A DNA stretch of 64,000 nt, from the NCBI GenBank assembly GCA_025174535.1, contig JALBUN010000045.1:806001-870000 (forward strand). Direction: 5' to 3'. The position numbers were made by a program, and so were the translations under genes. The notes below the pieces were generated by a model. It was not told where the DNA came from. It searched no databases and saw only the letters and a program-made list of their open reading frames with translations. Within the stretch, counting starts at the first letter, position 1. Each line of letters starts with the position of its first letter. This DNA comes from Cantharellus purpuraceus. Its lineage: Eukaryota > Basidiomycota > Agaricomycetes > Cantharellales > Hydnaceae. This document shows positions 10,671 through 21,192 of this stretch, one piece after another.

Positions 10671-11311
10671 ATGCTTCTTGCTCTCCACTCTAGCATGGCG
10701 GGTCTCACCGCCTCCTACACATTTCGGACATTACACTCTTCAGCTCTTCGTCGCAGTGGTCTTACTAATATCCTTGCTGGCTCCTCCGCACCCACTATAG
10801 AGGTCCAGGCAATAACATCTGCTGGACAGATTGAGCTGGCAAGTGGGCTGCGTCTATCAGGACCATGCATATTTCTTGGGGGAAAGGTCTTCTTGTGGAA
10901 TGTTCCACAATCGAAACAGGGGCTGTGGGACGAATGGGAAAAGGAACACTTTGAGATCTTTGATGTAGTAGTCCCCAAGCCTGGTATTTTTTGTTAATTA
11001 TGAGGGCGGCTGCATGGTTTCTAACATCTCGTGACATAGAGGTTTTACTTCTGGGAACTGGGCGACGTACTGCCCAGTTGCCTTCCACTTTGCGGACACA
11101 CCTTCGACAAATGGGTTTACAATCAGAGGTGATGGATACGGCAAGTTGGTTTCTCTTTGATCATTGATCCACGCTCACACCATGGTCTCCTATTCGTGTG
11201 TAGCGAAGTGCATGTTCAACATATAACCTTCTCGCCGAGGAAGGCCGCAATGTAGCGGCTGCTCTCCTACCGCTTTCTCTGGTTCTCTGGCAGCGAATCT
11301 CCTCATCATAG
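10671..11311 (+). CDS. NDUFAF3: NDUFAF3-like mitochondrial complex I assembly factor (Mth938 domain)
   Basis: The gene has three exons. The first (10671 to about 10983) encodes a Ser/Thr/Arg-rich mitochondrial presequence, then GPCIFLGGKVFLWNVPQ and FDVVVPKP. The second gives EVLLLGTGRRTAQLPSTLR and LQSEVMDT. The third gives RSACSTYNLLAEEGRNVAAA ending at TAG 11309-11311. The LLGTG and STYNLLAEEGR motifs are diagnostic for the Mth938/NDUFAF3 family, which helps assemble the Q-module and membrane arms of complex I at the inner membrane. The second intron (11141-11203) starts with GC rather than GT. An alternative in-frame ATG lies at 10695. Confidence 0.88.
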
Positions 11312-11391
11312 TGTTGTATTTTTATGTTTTCATATGCTTTCGTCTGCATCCCTCTCATGAAGTCATACTTATCTTAGGGCAATCAAATCGT

Positions 11392-12947
11392 TTACATCTC
11401 CTCTCTTAGCCATTCTAAAAGATCTAGCCTTTGTCGCGGATTATTAAACTGATCCTCTAGTTTCATTCCTTCCAAGGACGCATATTTCGCTCCCACAAGT
11501 GACTTTCCCAATTCTTCGCACCAAGTCTGGTCGACACTATTTGATGATAGATGACATGAAAGAATGACTCCGTGCTTCGAGTGAATATCTGCGACCTGAA
11601 AAGATGCTGTCCTCAGTTCCCAAATCGTATCTGACATGCTGCCTGCGTACAATTTCGCCCCATGCGAATGTGCCGGTGAGCCAGTGAGTGAACTCGGGCG
11701 TTTGCCCATACTGCCAGTCCCATTGCTGCGAGTGAAGTTAAAGCCATCATACTTCATTCACGTAAGTGAAGCGTGGGTCACCTGCAGCTCGGTAATGCCG
11801 GCCTTAATGTGATCTAAATTGCGCATTTCTGCTTCATCATGGATGACTTGCACCTGGTTAATGTGATGTAGTCAGAGTTTTCTGGTATGAATGTAACATA
11901 CAAAGACAACTGGTGACCTGGGTATCAGTTTCATATTCTTCTGTGAATCTTTTGACAACAGCATCCACAAACGCAGAGTGGGTCACGTCCGATTTGAACT
12001 GACGTAAATTGTGGACTGGCGAGCGGACAGATGCCACCCCCTTCGTCACCATGGCATCCTGCATAGTCGTTCAGTGTCATGGAGGATTATGATTGAGGTT
12101 CAAGGTGTTACTTTGGTGTTATGTAACAGATTGCCAAGTTTTCCGAGTTCTGTAGAAATCAACATGGTTCCATGATGATATGCACGAGTGTTCACAATCT
12201 TGTAGGCTGAACCAGACACGTATTTCAGGAATAAGCACCGTCGCGCTGACGTTGATTAGTACTAAGTGGTACTCATCTTATAGCCACCGACGCAAATATC
12301 ATTTCGCTCGTTGATGTCTGCGTCTATTCCGAGAGACACTAGGGCGCGTTGAATGATGTGTGCTGTGTGATGTCGATTGAAGGTTGCACGCGGCAGATGT
12401 ATCGAGAAATTTGTGTTCCCTAGATCCTTTAGCGAAGATCGAGACTCTATAAGCTGTCCCTACAAACGAGGGGTTGGGATACTTGCATGATATACAGTGC
12501 CGCCTCCACTACGTCTTCGAACGAAAGGTACACTAAGAGCACGCAGGGCAGCGAAATTTATCTCCTTCCAAGGATTCTATTCTTGTATGAGATGTCTTGG
12601 TGTCTGGAGGGAGTGATTGGGGATGTACCTGGTTTCTCCCAATGACCACACAAGGTTCATTCTTATAAAGCAGCAGCAGGGGACGCCCTTGAGGCCCTTT
12701 TCGGAACAACCTGACGAGCAGAGGCGTTTGCGACGCATGGACAAAAAACGAAACGCAGCGCTGACCAGTCTTCTACTGAGAGATTGAAATGAGGCGATGT
12801 TGAAGTAGAAACGTAGATCGAAGCGCTAGGCGAAACCGTGGAGTACGACCTGATATTCCATAAAGCGACACGAGCCCGAGAGAGCATCTCAAGCACCCCG
12901 GCTTGCAGCAGACACCTTGGACACCCGGAGCTTAGTGCAGTATACAA
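11392..12947 (-). CDS. AIM22: mitochondrial lipoate-protein ligase / lipoyltransferase (LplA family)
   Basis: The N-terminal part (ATG 12947 or 12897) has a presequence containing MLSRARVALWNIRSYS. After an intron comes LLLLYKNEPCVVIGRNQNPW, the LplA binding-pocket signature. Further exons give VRRRSGGGTVYHDLGNTNFS, DICVGGYKVSGSAYKI (the Lys-containing ligase motif) and HHGTMLISTELGKLGNLL. The last exons encode WDWQYGQTPEFT, GEIVADIHSKHGVILSC and a C-terminal domain ending at the stop 11392-11394. The family attaches lipoate to E2 subunits of 2-oxoacid dehydrogenases and to the glycine cleavage H protein. Either start codon would leave a basic presequence. I assigned the yeast-style name from family resemblance only. 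Confidence 0.83.
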
Positions 12948-13083
12948 TCCCTTTGCACACTATCCACTGTTGGAGCAAAGCATACGTGCACCGCTAGCGC
13001 AATGACACCAGAAGATTCAGACTTTCGACGCCAAAGCAGGAGTGCACGTGACTGAGAATATAGAATATTTGTGTATTTTCTAA

Positions 13084-13794
13084 CTACTTCTGTATGGGTT
13101 TGAAAATGGGTTTCTCAAGCTCGTGTACCTCTGGCTTTCCCTCCGGAGAACCTGGAACCGTCTTACCCAAGCCCTGGGGTGATAGAAGACAAGTCAGCCT
13201 GATGCAATACTGTGTGACGATGAAGGTCATACCAGCTTGTCGAAGACGCACTTGTTGAGTGTTCGCTCAGGTTTTCGGCATCGGTAGTATTCCTTTACAC
13301 AGGTTCCAGCGATCCCAGTGTGAGCCTAGCATGGATAGCGCTGAGGCAGCAGCGACGTACCTGGTTGTTCTTTTCCAGGCAATCCCAATGCGCGTCAAAC
13401 TCCTTTAAACAGTTATCCCGTAGCTTGTTTATGCTGTGACACAGGTTTGCCTTCAGTGAGTACGGGGACACCTGGATATACCTACAGGTCCGCCGCACAG
13501 CGTGTCACTCGTCTCCCTTCCAGCAGACAGTGTTCGGGATCCCGATTTTCTGCTTTACATAACATGAAATCCTCTATGTTCAGAGTCAAGAGAGATTCTT
13601 AAGCAGAGGCCAACATGACTGCAGAATATCAACCCACCATTGTATTCCTTACAGTGACCACCAATGAAAAAGGCCGCGCTCTTCAGCGGTGCGCTGGTAA
13701 CACCAAGCTCTGCAACTGGCGGGACATGCTCTGGGAGCGGTGTCGGGTCCGTGTAAGGAACTTTGGACTGTGCGGGGTCGCGGTACGTCGACAT
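13084..13794 (-). CDS. NDUFA8: NADH dehydrogenase (complex I) subunit NDUFA8, CHCH protein
   Basis: Five exons are read from ATG 13794: LPEHVPPVAELGVTSAPLKS with GGHCKEYN, then EDFMLCKAENRDPEHCLLEG with VTRCAADL, INKLRDNCLKEFDAHWDCLE, EYYRCRKPERTLNKCVFDKL and a short tail ending in FKPIQK (TAG at 13084-13086). Repeated CX9C pairs and the order of segments match NDUFA8, an intermembrane-space-side accessory subunit imported by the MIA40 disulfide relay. The start lies 57 bp from the divergent small gene at 13852, implying a shared promoter. Confidence 0.9.
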
Positions 13795-13851
13795 GGACTC
13801 TCACTGGGCCGTGCTCGGCTTGCTCCGTAGCTCCGCTAGCAGTGCTCGGAA

Positions 13852-14374
13852 ATGGTGAGTAACCTCCACAGCCGTCTCCCTCTCTAAGCATAGTGCACGC
13901 TCTTTGCAGCCTCTCAAGCAGCCCCCAAAGGTCTTCCAGATCCTGGCAAAAACTCACAAACTGACGGTCTTCCTCAATGCACCCCACCCTACCAATATTG
14001 CTGCTCTGAAGTCACAAGCTCTTACTGCGTTGCTCCAATTCTCAGACACAAGCGATGACATCCCAAGAGCACGAACAGTAGATGATTTTGAATTCTGTAG
14101 TGCAACCAAACAGCAGGGAAAAATTGTGGCATTTGACGTCCTGGAAAACCACGCAATAGTTCGGGAAACATTGAGCAACTGGGAGGCAATTTACTTCAGA
14201 TTCAGGAATGAGCATGGTATGCCCAGCCCTGACGTTTTGAAATCACAGCATCATTTGACAACGAGTGTCTATGCAGGTAAACTTCAAGACGTGCATGTAG
14301 AACAACCTGTCGATGATGACGAGGAGCAGGAGCCTCTTGACGTGAAGGGAAAACGAAAGGCGCCCCCAACATGA
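13852..14374 (+). CDS. small conserved-looking protein of unknown function
   Basis: The frame PLKQPPKVFQILAKTHKLTV... has no ATG of its own. It is joined to an upstream ATG (13852-13854) by a GTGAGT...CAG intron (13855-13909), so the first coding exon is just the start codon. The protein (about 140-156 residues) has a hydrophobic N-terminal half, a middle segment with DDFEFCSATKQQGKIVAFDV, and an acidic/basic C-terminus ending KGKRKAPP. A 60-nt stopless stretch at 14218-14277 has good GT/AG ends and may be a second intron, so two lengths are possible. No family is recognised. Confidence 0.6.
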
Positions 14375-14638
14375 GCATTCTGGTTCGTGCCAGCCGCCAT
14401 TGTACAAATATGCTCTCAAAGCACCCACTCAATTGTCCTCGCCGGTCACCCCCACTCCGAGATCAGGAGACGGAATAAACGAAGCAAAATGCTGTGGTGA
14501 CGACTGGATGTTGAGTTGGTGATCGGAAAACATAGCTTCTCTTGACATTTTGACTCGGGTGGGACCATCGCGAGTGAAAAGAGGAATAACGAGACCCAAT
14601 GATCGGGTGCATGTTAGTTTACTTCAGAGTATGATTTG

Positions 14639-15104
14639 TCACAGTCTACTTTCTGTGTACCACACACTACTGGTCTCAAAGCCCTCTGGCGCCACAGGAT
14701 CAGTCTGCATGGGAGAATGCATGAGCAAAGTCGGACAATGAGGCCACCGCAACAGTTCACAACTGCAGAATAGAGGCTGTTTTACTCACCCGTTGCCCTC
14801 GACGACTTCCTGTCAATCTGCAGTCCCGGTCCATCATCATCTGGTCCCAAGCATCTAACCCGTAACGCGGAGGCTAGCGAAATTAGACAAAGCATGATTC
14901 AATAAGCTCGCTATTGTACCGGAGCAATAGTTATGTACCTTTCCATCGTTCTGTGCCCGTTTAGAAACATTCATCAATGTTCCGGTAGCAGCAAACATAG
15001 TTGTAAGGAGCCCTGGGAAGACGGACAACAATGAGTACAGCTCGCATTTAGAATAAATTACTAGATAAACCAAAAGGTATCAAAGCCTCCCAGGGAACTG
15101 GCAT
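14639..15104 (-). CDS. NDUFA1: NADH dehydrogenase (complex I) subunit NDUFA1 (MWFE type)
   Basis: Four exons are assembled from ATG 15104: MPVPWEALIPFG, then LLTTMFAATGTLMNVSKRAQ, then PPRYGLDAWDQMMMDRD with RLTGSRRGQR, and finally TDPVAPEGFETSSVWYTES ending at the TGA in 14639-14641. The result is about 85 residues with one membrane helix near the N-terminus and the MMMxRDxRLTGxxRGQ signature of fungal NDUFA1. The protein is an accessory membrane-arm subunit of complex I. Exon 1 is only 34 nt (15071-15104). Confidence 0.9.
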
Positions 15105-15245
15105 GTCGCAACGAGGGTCAAGGTAAGGGCGCAACTCACTCTGCAGTTTACTTCCGCGGCACTTGAACTGGCACCGCGGAGAATTAAATTCTTCATGTGT
15201 GTGGCCTGGCAGTCGCGTATGAATATAAAACTCTACGTGACTTTC

Positions 15246-15297
15246 ATACAAACCAATATGAAAAAAAACCAACCAATATGAAAAAAAACCAACCAAT
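15246..15297. repeat. two-copy 23-bp direct repeat upstream of NDUFA1
   Basis: An A-rich unit of about 23 bp (ACCAATATG followed by A8 and CCA) is repeated in tandem, with a partial third copy. Confidence 0.7.
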
Positions 15298-15451
15298 AGA
15301 CGTTTATACCTGATACACTGACGTACTGTACACTGATATCTACTTGAGTTGCAGTGAATCAAACCAATGAGTGACAAAGCTATGCAGTGAAAAGACAACG
15401 AATGATAACACGTGGGGCTAAACCCCCTCCATTTCTCACCATCATATATTC

Positions 15452-17648
15452 TCATTTTCCTTTGTCTTTCTTAATGGCTCTCCCATGGCTTTGCCGAGAG
15501 AGGGGTTGCCTTGTCGAGGCTCGAGTAGCTCGAGTCTCAACCTGCAGATCCTTGAGGACCTCATTCGATATATCAATCCTACGCGCAGTCCCCCGCACAG
15601 TTGCCTTTCTCCTCGCCTTCCCTGATTTGACTTTGATGTCACCTGAAGAGGAGGACTGACCTTCTACATCCGGCTTGAGTTTCCGCCTCTTCTTGACGCT
15701 CTCCTCATCGCTGCTCTCAGTCAAAAGTCCTTCTTCCTGAGTGGTCTTCAAGGATGGCTTTGTACGTGCTAAAGGTTTCGGACCTGACAGACTGACCGCC
15801 AGCGACTCCGTCCCGAGCGCAGACAAAGAGGATGCGTCATGCGCTAAGCTCTTTAATTCTTGACGAATGGTGAATCCAAATTCGTCTGTCTCGACGCTTG
15901 ACATGTCATTGCGCGTGGTGCGTGCTGAGCGCCGTACTGGCTTCGTGGGTGCTCGCCTGTTTGTTCTACCCTTCGAATAAGACTCACGGATGCCTCCATG
16001 TCCCCCCCTTGTATACCTAGCTGACGATTTCGCGGCGTTGCGTTGCGCTGAGTTGCTCTCGCCGTCTTCTATGAACTCCTCGCTCGCGCTCGAGCCGTCC
16101 CTCATTGAGAGGGTCGCCGTATCCACGTCCATGGCTTGGATAGACAGCTCGAGCGCCTGCCGAAAAGAATCCTCTGGTCCGACGGGTTTGTCCTCAGATT
16201 TTTGAAAGTCTGGTAAAGTCTCCATTGAATGTGCATTTTTCGCAGGGCCAGCTTGGCTGGATCGGCCTGGAAACTGATCGATTCCGTCGTAGGCATCAAA
16301 CGCACCACGGGTCATGGCGCCGGTGGAGACTCGCCGTGGCGTAGGAGTAGCTACGTCAGGTGGCGTCACAATGTGAGGAAGGGGTGGAAGAGGATCGGAA
16401 CGACGGGGGGTGAACTGATAGGCCGAGGGAAGCGGGGGGTAAATAGGCGAAGGTGGAGTTCTGGGAGCAGTGCCAGAGGGGGTCCACCTGCGCTGGGGGC
16501 CTTCAAAAGCGGATTGCGGAGGATACCAAATCTCATGACCGGATTGACTGGAGGAAGAAGGCGTTGGTACGCGTATTGGAGAGGATGGACGGAAAACAGG
16601 CTGCGGGACAGGCTGCGTATCTGGAGCATTTGGAAAGGCTGGAAAGCGTTGTGAGGCTGGACCTTGAGCGAGCTGGGACACGGTTGTGAGGTCGAGGTGA
16701 TGCACCCCCGTCGACCTCGAGCCCGGTAATCGACTCGCCTCATCGGGGAGATCATTTGAATAATCTAAGACCCGTTTTCTGGTTCTCAAGCCAATAGAGT
16801 TGGGATGTGTATTTCGGGTTTCGCGGATAGGCCGGGGCTGAGCATTGTTCCGGGCCGTGAACTGACCTCTTGCTCGTGTCCTGACCCTGTCCTGAGCGCC
16901 ATCCAACTCTTGTAAAACCACCTGAGCTTGTCTGTTTGCCTCTTTCATCCATGCTTCTTGACGCGATCCGTGCCGGGGTCGAAGTCGCCTTTGATCATCT
17001 TCTGTATTCTCTGAATCAGAATCACTAGATGAACAGTCACCGCCACTGGGCTTGTCGGCATCTTTGGTCCAAATTAGGCTCCAATCCCAATGGCGCCACC
17101 AATGCAAGATATATTCCCACGGGAGGAAGATTAGCAGCGTTATAAGATCGAATATCGAGCGCAAGGTTGCGAGTATATTGTCAACCGCCGGGACATACGG
17201 GCGTAACAGGGGGTGAATAAGATGCAAGAAAATAGCCTCTGCGCCCTATGACGATGGCAGTGAGCACACACTTCGTGCATGGATCTGTACGTACATGCGA
17301 TCGGGTAACAACAAGAAAAAGCAGAACAGTGCACTTGATCTCGTTATAGAAAGGTGTGACGAAGCCCAAGGTGTGATCTAAGGGACGTTCCAATGTAGAA
17401 AATATGGCCTATGCGAAAATGAATGTCCGGCTGAAAATCAATGGATTACAGACACGACGAACCCATACGACCCACACAGCCAGACGGCTTTTGAGTTCCC
17501 GTTTCCGCAACTGCATCGCCCTCACACTGGTGCCTTGGCCATTTCGAGTACTGCGTTGTGATACGGGAGGCGGTTTCATTGCCTTGAATGTCCCGTATAA
17601 GTTGAGAAACAGGAGAAATAGCCGGAGGACAGGCAGTACAACCGCCAT
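15452..17648 (-). CDS. TB2/DP1/HVA22 (REEP/YOP1-like) membrane protein with a ~500-residue tail
   Basis: Exon 1 starts at ATG 17648 with MAVVLPVLRLFLLFLNLYGT and LRKRELKSRLAVWVVW. A short intron leads to AIFSTLERPLDHTLGFVTPF and YNEIKCTVLLFLVVTRSH. A second intron leads to GAEAIFLHLIHPLLRPYVPA, which completes the TB2/DP1/HVA22 domain of hairpin proteins that shape tubular ER. The last exon then continues for about 550 residues rich in Ser, Pro, Arg and acidic clusters, with basic patches (KKRRKLK, RAIKKDKGK) and no predicted fold. Family members usually have 150-250 residues, so the tail is unusual. The convergent NDUFA1 start lies 350 bp downstream. The stop TGA is at 15452-15454. Confidence 0.83.
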
Positions 17649-17811
17649 CGTACCGCTGCCGCTACAGCCAACTATACAGAACTTCAAGTCAAGGCAGATA
17701 TCAGGAGTTGAATAATTCTGTAAGTTTCTGAGTCGCGATGCGCGCGGTAGCCACGCGTTGTTTGCGTGTGTTTGCTTGGCGCTTGACTTTGCTCAACGCC
17801 ACCATAACACT

Positions 17812-18486
17812 ATGCCAAAGATCCGTACCAGCCGCACCAAAAAGCCACCAGAAGGGTTTGAGGAGATAGAGACGGTATTCCCATGCTTACAGAGGCCCAA
17901 TCTATTTACCTGAATTTTTTTTTGTCAAGATTCTGGATGACTACGCTAAGAAGATGCGTGACGCTGAAAACGAGTCCCACGAAGGAAAGCGCAAAACTGA
18001 GTCTCTCTGGCCAATCATGCGCATTTCTCATACTCGTTCTCGATACATCTACGAGCTGTATTATAAGCGGGAAGCTGTCAGCAAGGAGTTATACGAGTGG
18101 TTGCTGAAGGAAGGCTATGCCGATGCGAAGTTCGTTATCACGCCACGTTTTGTTTCACCAAGCTCATGCCTATTAAAGTTTAATAGCAAAGTGGAAGAAG
18201 TCGGGTTATGAGAAGTTGTGCTGTGTCCGATGCATTCAGACAAAGGTACGCTTTTCTTTGCCTGTCGGAACATGCTTTTGCGCACTGTTCCGAATATCTC
18301 TGATTACCTTGCGTGGCAGGACATGAACTACCAAGGGTCGACTTGTATATGTCGTGTGCCAAAAGCGCAACTAAAGTCCGGTGTTGTGGTGGAGTGTGTT
18401 CATTGTGGTAAGTCCTCTTGGTTTCACATGGGCCTTGCCTCTGAATGTAAATTTCAGGATGCCGTGGGTGTAGTTCTGACTCGTGA
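17812..18486 (+). CDS. BUD31: pre-mRNA-splicing factor BUD31 (G10)
   Basis: ATG 17812 begins [20 protein letters not shown]. Four further exons give [92 protein letters not shown] and the terminal [15 protein letters not shown]. All the zinc-binding cysteines of this spliceosomal (Prp19/NTC-associated) protein are present. Length (about 150) and end match the family. The 5' end is divergent from the TB2/DP1 gene, with 163 bp between start codons. Confidence 0.95.
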
Positions 18487-19021
18487 TGTCCCCCCTTATC
18501 TATAATGTATATGATCCGTTGCATATATCTGACTCTTGTGCCCTGGTTGCTACGCTTCTGATCAAGAGTAAAGCACGCTCAATGACGCCCAGCACGATCT
18601 TCCTCATGGCCCAAGTTGATTCAAATGCGATGCACATCTGTCAAATACAGGATGTACCTTGTACTGTCAAAATCTCAAGATCCAGAGCGTTTGTGCGGGG
18701 ATTTTATTGCCCAACACCCGGTTTGTAACTTCCGTAGGACGATCGCCCCTGGACGCACATCAAAGCACGGAACTGACGCTCTCGCACATGACAAATGTAA
18801 ATCCGTTCGCAATGGTCTGCCACTGCCAGTACCCTTGAGCGTTCATGCGGGATAGTATATCGTTGTCACTTTTGAGCTCTTCTGCCACTTTGCCTATATC
18901 TGATCTGGTCCGTCATCAGACTGGGGACTTTTGCGTGGTCTTTACGGCCCAGGGTTTGGGATAGGGACTTGCTAGGCTGTTAATAATGCTGTTACCCCAG
19001 CAGATATCCACGAGGTCCGGC
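18487..19021. other. unassigned region between BUD31 and the unknown minus-strand gene
   Basis: Short frames only (for example 18616-18855 plus), without recognisable homology or convincing splice structure. It probably holds 3' untranslated sequence of both convergent neighbours. Confidence 0.45.
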
Positions 19022-19681
19022 TCACACGACGTCCAAGAATTGACCGAATGGTCCCAATATGCCTTGTCCCTTGAAGATACCCCTGTACATATCGTAATGC
19101 TTGTTCGGGCCCGAGTCCCGTTGTAGAATGTCTGACAACTGTCGAGGTTTTGAAGAGAGCTGTGTCGAGGTCACAGCTTGCTCATGCACTTGCGATTCAC
19201 GTGTTCGAGCGCTACTGCGGGGCGATGCGCAAGATGGTTTTCCAGGGTGCTGAAGCGAATCACCCCAAATAAGTCTAGCATGATCAACAGCCGATGGAGC
19301 CTCAGCGACGTTCGCTGGCTGCTCCGCGAAGACTTTGGAGACAAGGTTGCGGGGTCTAAGATTTGATTTCTTCACATCAGACGAAGACTTCGACGTGGCT
19401 ACTGGCGTCCCGGGATCCGGTGTCCCCGTGGCCCCAAACCTGGACATCGGAACAAACCGCCTCCTAGCCAAAAGGGCAGGAAACACGCCTTTCCCTGCTG
19501 CAAGTCGCGAGGTTTTGGGCACCCTGCATTCCTGTGCTTGTCCCAGGATTTCGGATAGCGCTCCCAAAGATAAGAACCCGATGCTGTATTAACATGAGCG
19601 GTCTTGTTCTGCAGGTCACGTGAGCGCGTCGACATTTCCATACCTGGACGATAACCTGACTTACCTGCCGCTTTCTGTCAT
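19022..19681 (-). CDS. hypothetical protein, disordered
   Basis: A short first exon with ATG 19681 (MTESG) is joined by a GTAAGT...CAG intron (to about 19590) to a long exon. That exon starts SIGFLSLGALSEILGQAQEC and ends FKGQGILGPFGQFLDVV at 19022. The protein has about 200 residues, is rich in Ser, Pro, Arg and Ala, and has no membrane segment or known domain. The internal frame consistency and strong donor support a real gene. The function is not recognised. Confidence 0.55.
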
Positions 19682-19920
19682 ATTGCGACCCTGGAGAACG
19701 CTCGTTCAACGGATCTGCCGCACCTCTTTCTGCAGATGCACTGCCTTACATATGGTTTCAGAATTCACTTCGGTCTAATAGGGTTTCGCCGTTTGAGAAG
19801 TTTGCCGCTTCCTCGTGTTGCCAACAAGATCTCGATACCCGTACGAGCGTGAAATGCCTCGCGTTTCTACTACTTCATCAGTAGCACTGCAGCTACTTGT
19901 CGCAAAGCCCCGGCGCCATC

Positions 19921-20008
19921 GTATATAAAAAGTCCTACCATCTGCCTAATATTACCAACTCGTCCCCTCTTCTCTCACTCTCTCTCTTATCTTCAGCCTC
20001 CTCATACA
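19921..20008 (+). promoter_or_regulatory. TATA box and CT-rich leader of the zinc-finger-like gene
   Basis: GTATATAAAA at 19921-19930 is followed by a CT-rich stretch (about 19970-20000) and the ATG at 20009. This is the usual layout of a strongly transcribed fungal core promoter. Confidence 0.6.
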
Positions 20009-21027
20009 ATGAGTTTAAGAGCGGCCACCTGGTCTCAACCTTCCTCCTCCTCTCCGAATAAGATGGCCCTCGAAACGATCCTAGGTCATACGCAAGGGAG
20101 CTACTCTCGATCCTATCATGCACATCTTGACCCGATCAAGGAACAAACGTAAGCAACATGAATCAAATATCAAACCCGCTCACATGTACATTGGTCTAAA
20201 AGGTTTTATCAAGTCAAACGAATGGTCGATTCTGGCGACGGATCTACACACTTGCCTCAATGGTCTGAGTCGGATTTTGATAGCATGAGTGTGTCCTCGT
20301 CGACAGGTTCATCGTCAGTCTCTCCCCTACGTGCCTCTCTGGGCATGAACAATTCAGAGGTCGTCCCCGGCAGGCGGCAGCAGAAATCTCGCTCTGCGAC
20401 TATCTATTCGAGAAGGTGCCGTTCAAGGCATACGGAGCCTCCATTTGGCATCCAACAGAACGATAGGTGGTACTGCACCTATTATGATCGCCGTAACAAA
20501 CAGCGGTGTAGTAGCTGGAACGATGGTTATACAACATGGCACGACCTTCAACGGCATGCCTATTCCGAACACAGCCCAGGTATGATGCTTCGCACATGTA
20601 TAGGTCGGGCTTCTACTTAGCCGTCTCGCGCCGCCACCAGACGAGGTCGAGCTAATCGAGAGGGGTCTACTGAAGTACGAGGATGCTCAACTAATCCGCT
20701 CAGAAAGCCAACTTTTGGCGGTAAAAGAAGTTTGCAATGAAATGTCCTGCGAAGCATGTGGAATGCTTTTCACTAGTAATCGGACAGATTCGAAAGAACG
20801 ACACATTAAACGAGGTGCCTGGTATGATGTCTCTCGTATTACTAGTGAAGAATGTGCATGCTAACGACTATCTTTCAGCCTCCGTCGACAACAGCGACTT
20901 AGTAACACAGATGTCGTTGAACCGACATATAACGTGCCGAAACGGAAGGCCGGAAAGACCCATCCCACTCACACGAGACGGTAAAGTTGGCACGGTTGTC
21001 TGTCAATCGCAAAACAAGCCAATTTGA
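20009..21027 (+). CDS. C2H2-like zinc-finger protein of unknown function
   Basis: Exons read MSLRAATWSQPSSSSPNKMA, then KRMVDSGDGSTHLPQWSESD with a long Ser-rich stretch. Next comes a first Cys/His motif (WYCTYYDRRNKQRCSSWNDG followed by WHDLQRHAYSEH), then PDEVELIERGLLKYEDAQL and a second motif (CEACGMLFTSNRTDSKERHI). The last exon contains LNRHITCRNGRPERPIPL and ends at TGA 21025-21027. The two CxxC...H-x-H-like segments resemble fungal C2H2 regulators, but spacing is irregular. The intron before PDEVEL uses the CACCAG acceptor, because the earlier acceptor gives a stop. DNA binding is an inference. Confidence 0.62.
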
Positions 21028-21192
21028 AATTGTATCTTTTTGAAATACCCTCGTCTCCTTCGGTGACTGTAGAATACCTTACTTACCTCCCTGCTCATGT
21101 ACATCTGTTGTTCACTTAGGATAGATTAGCTTCGCCGTTCATCATAGCCATATTATATAGCACATCGGAATACAACTGAACTAGCTGATAAC

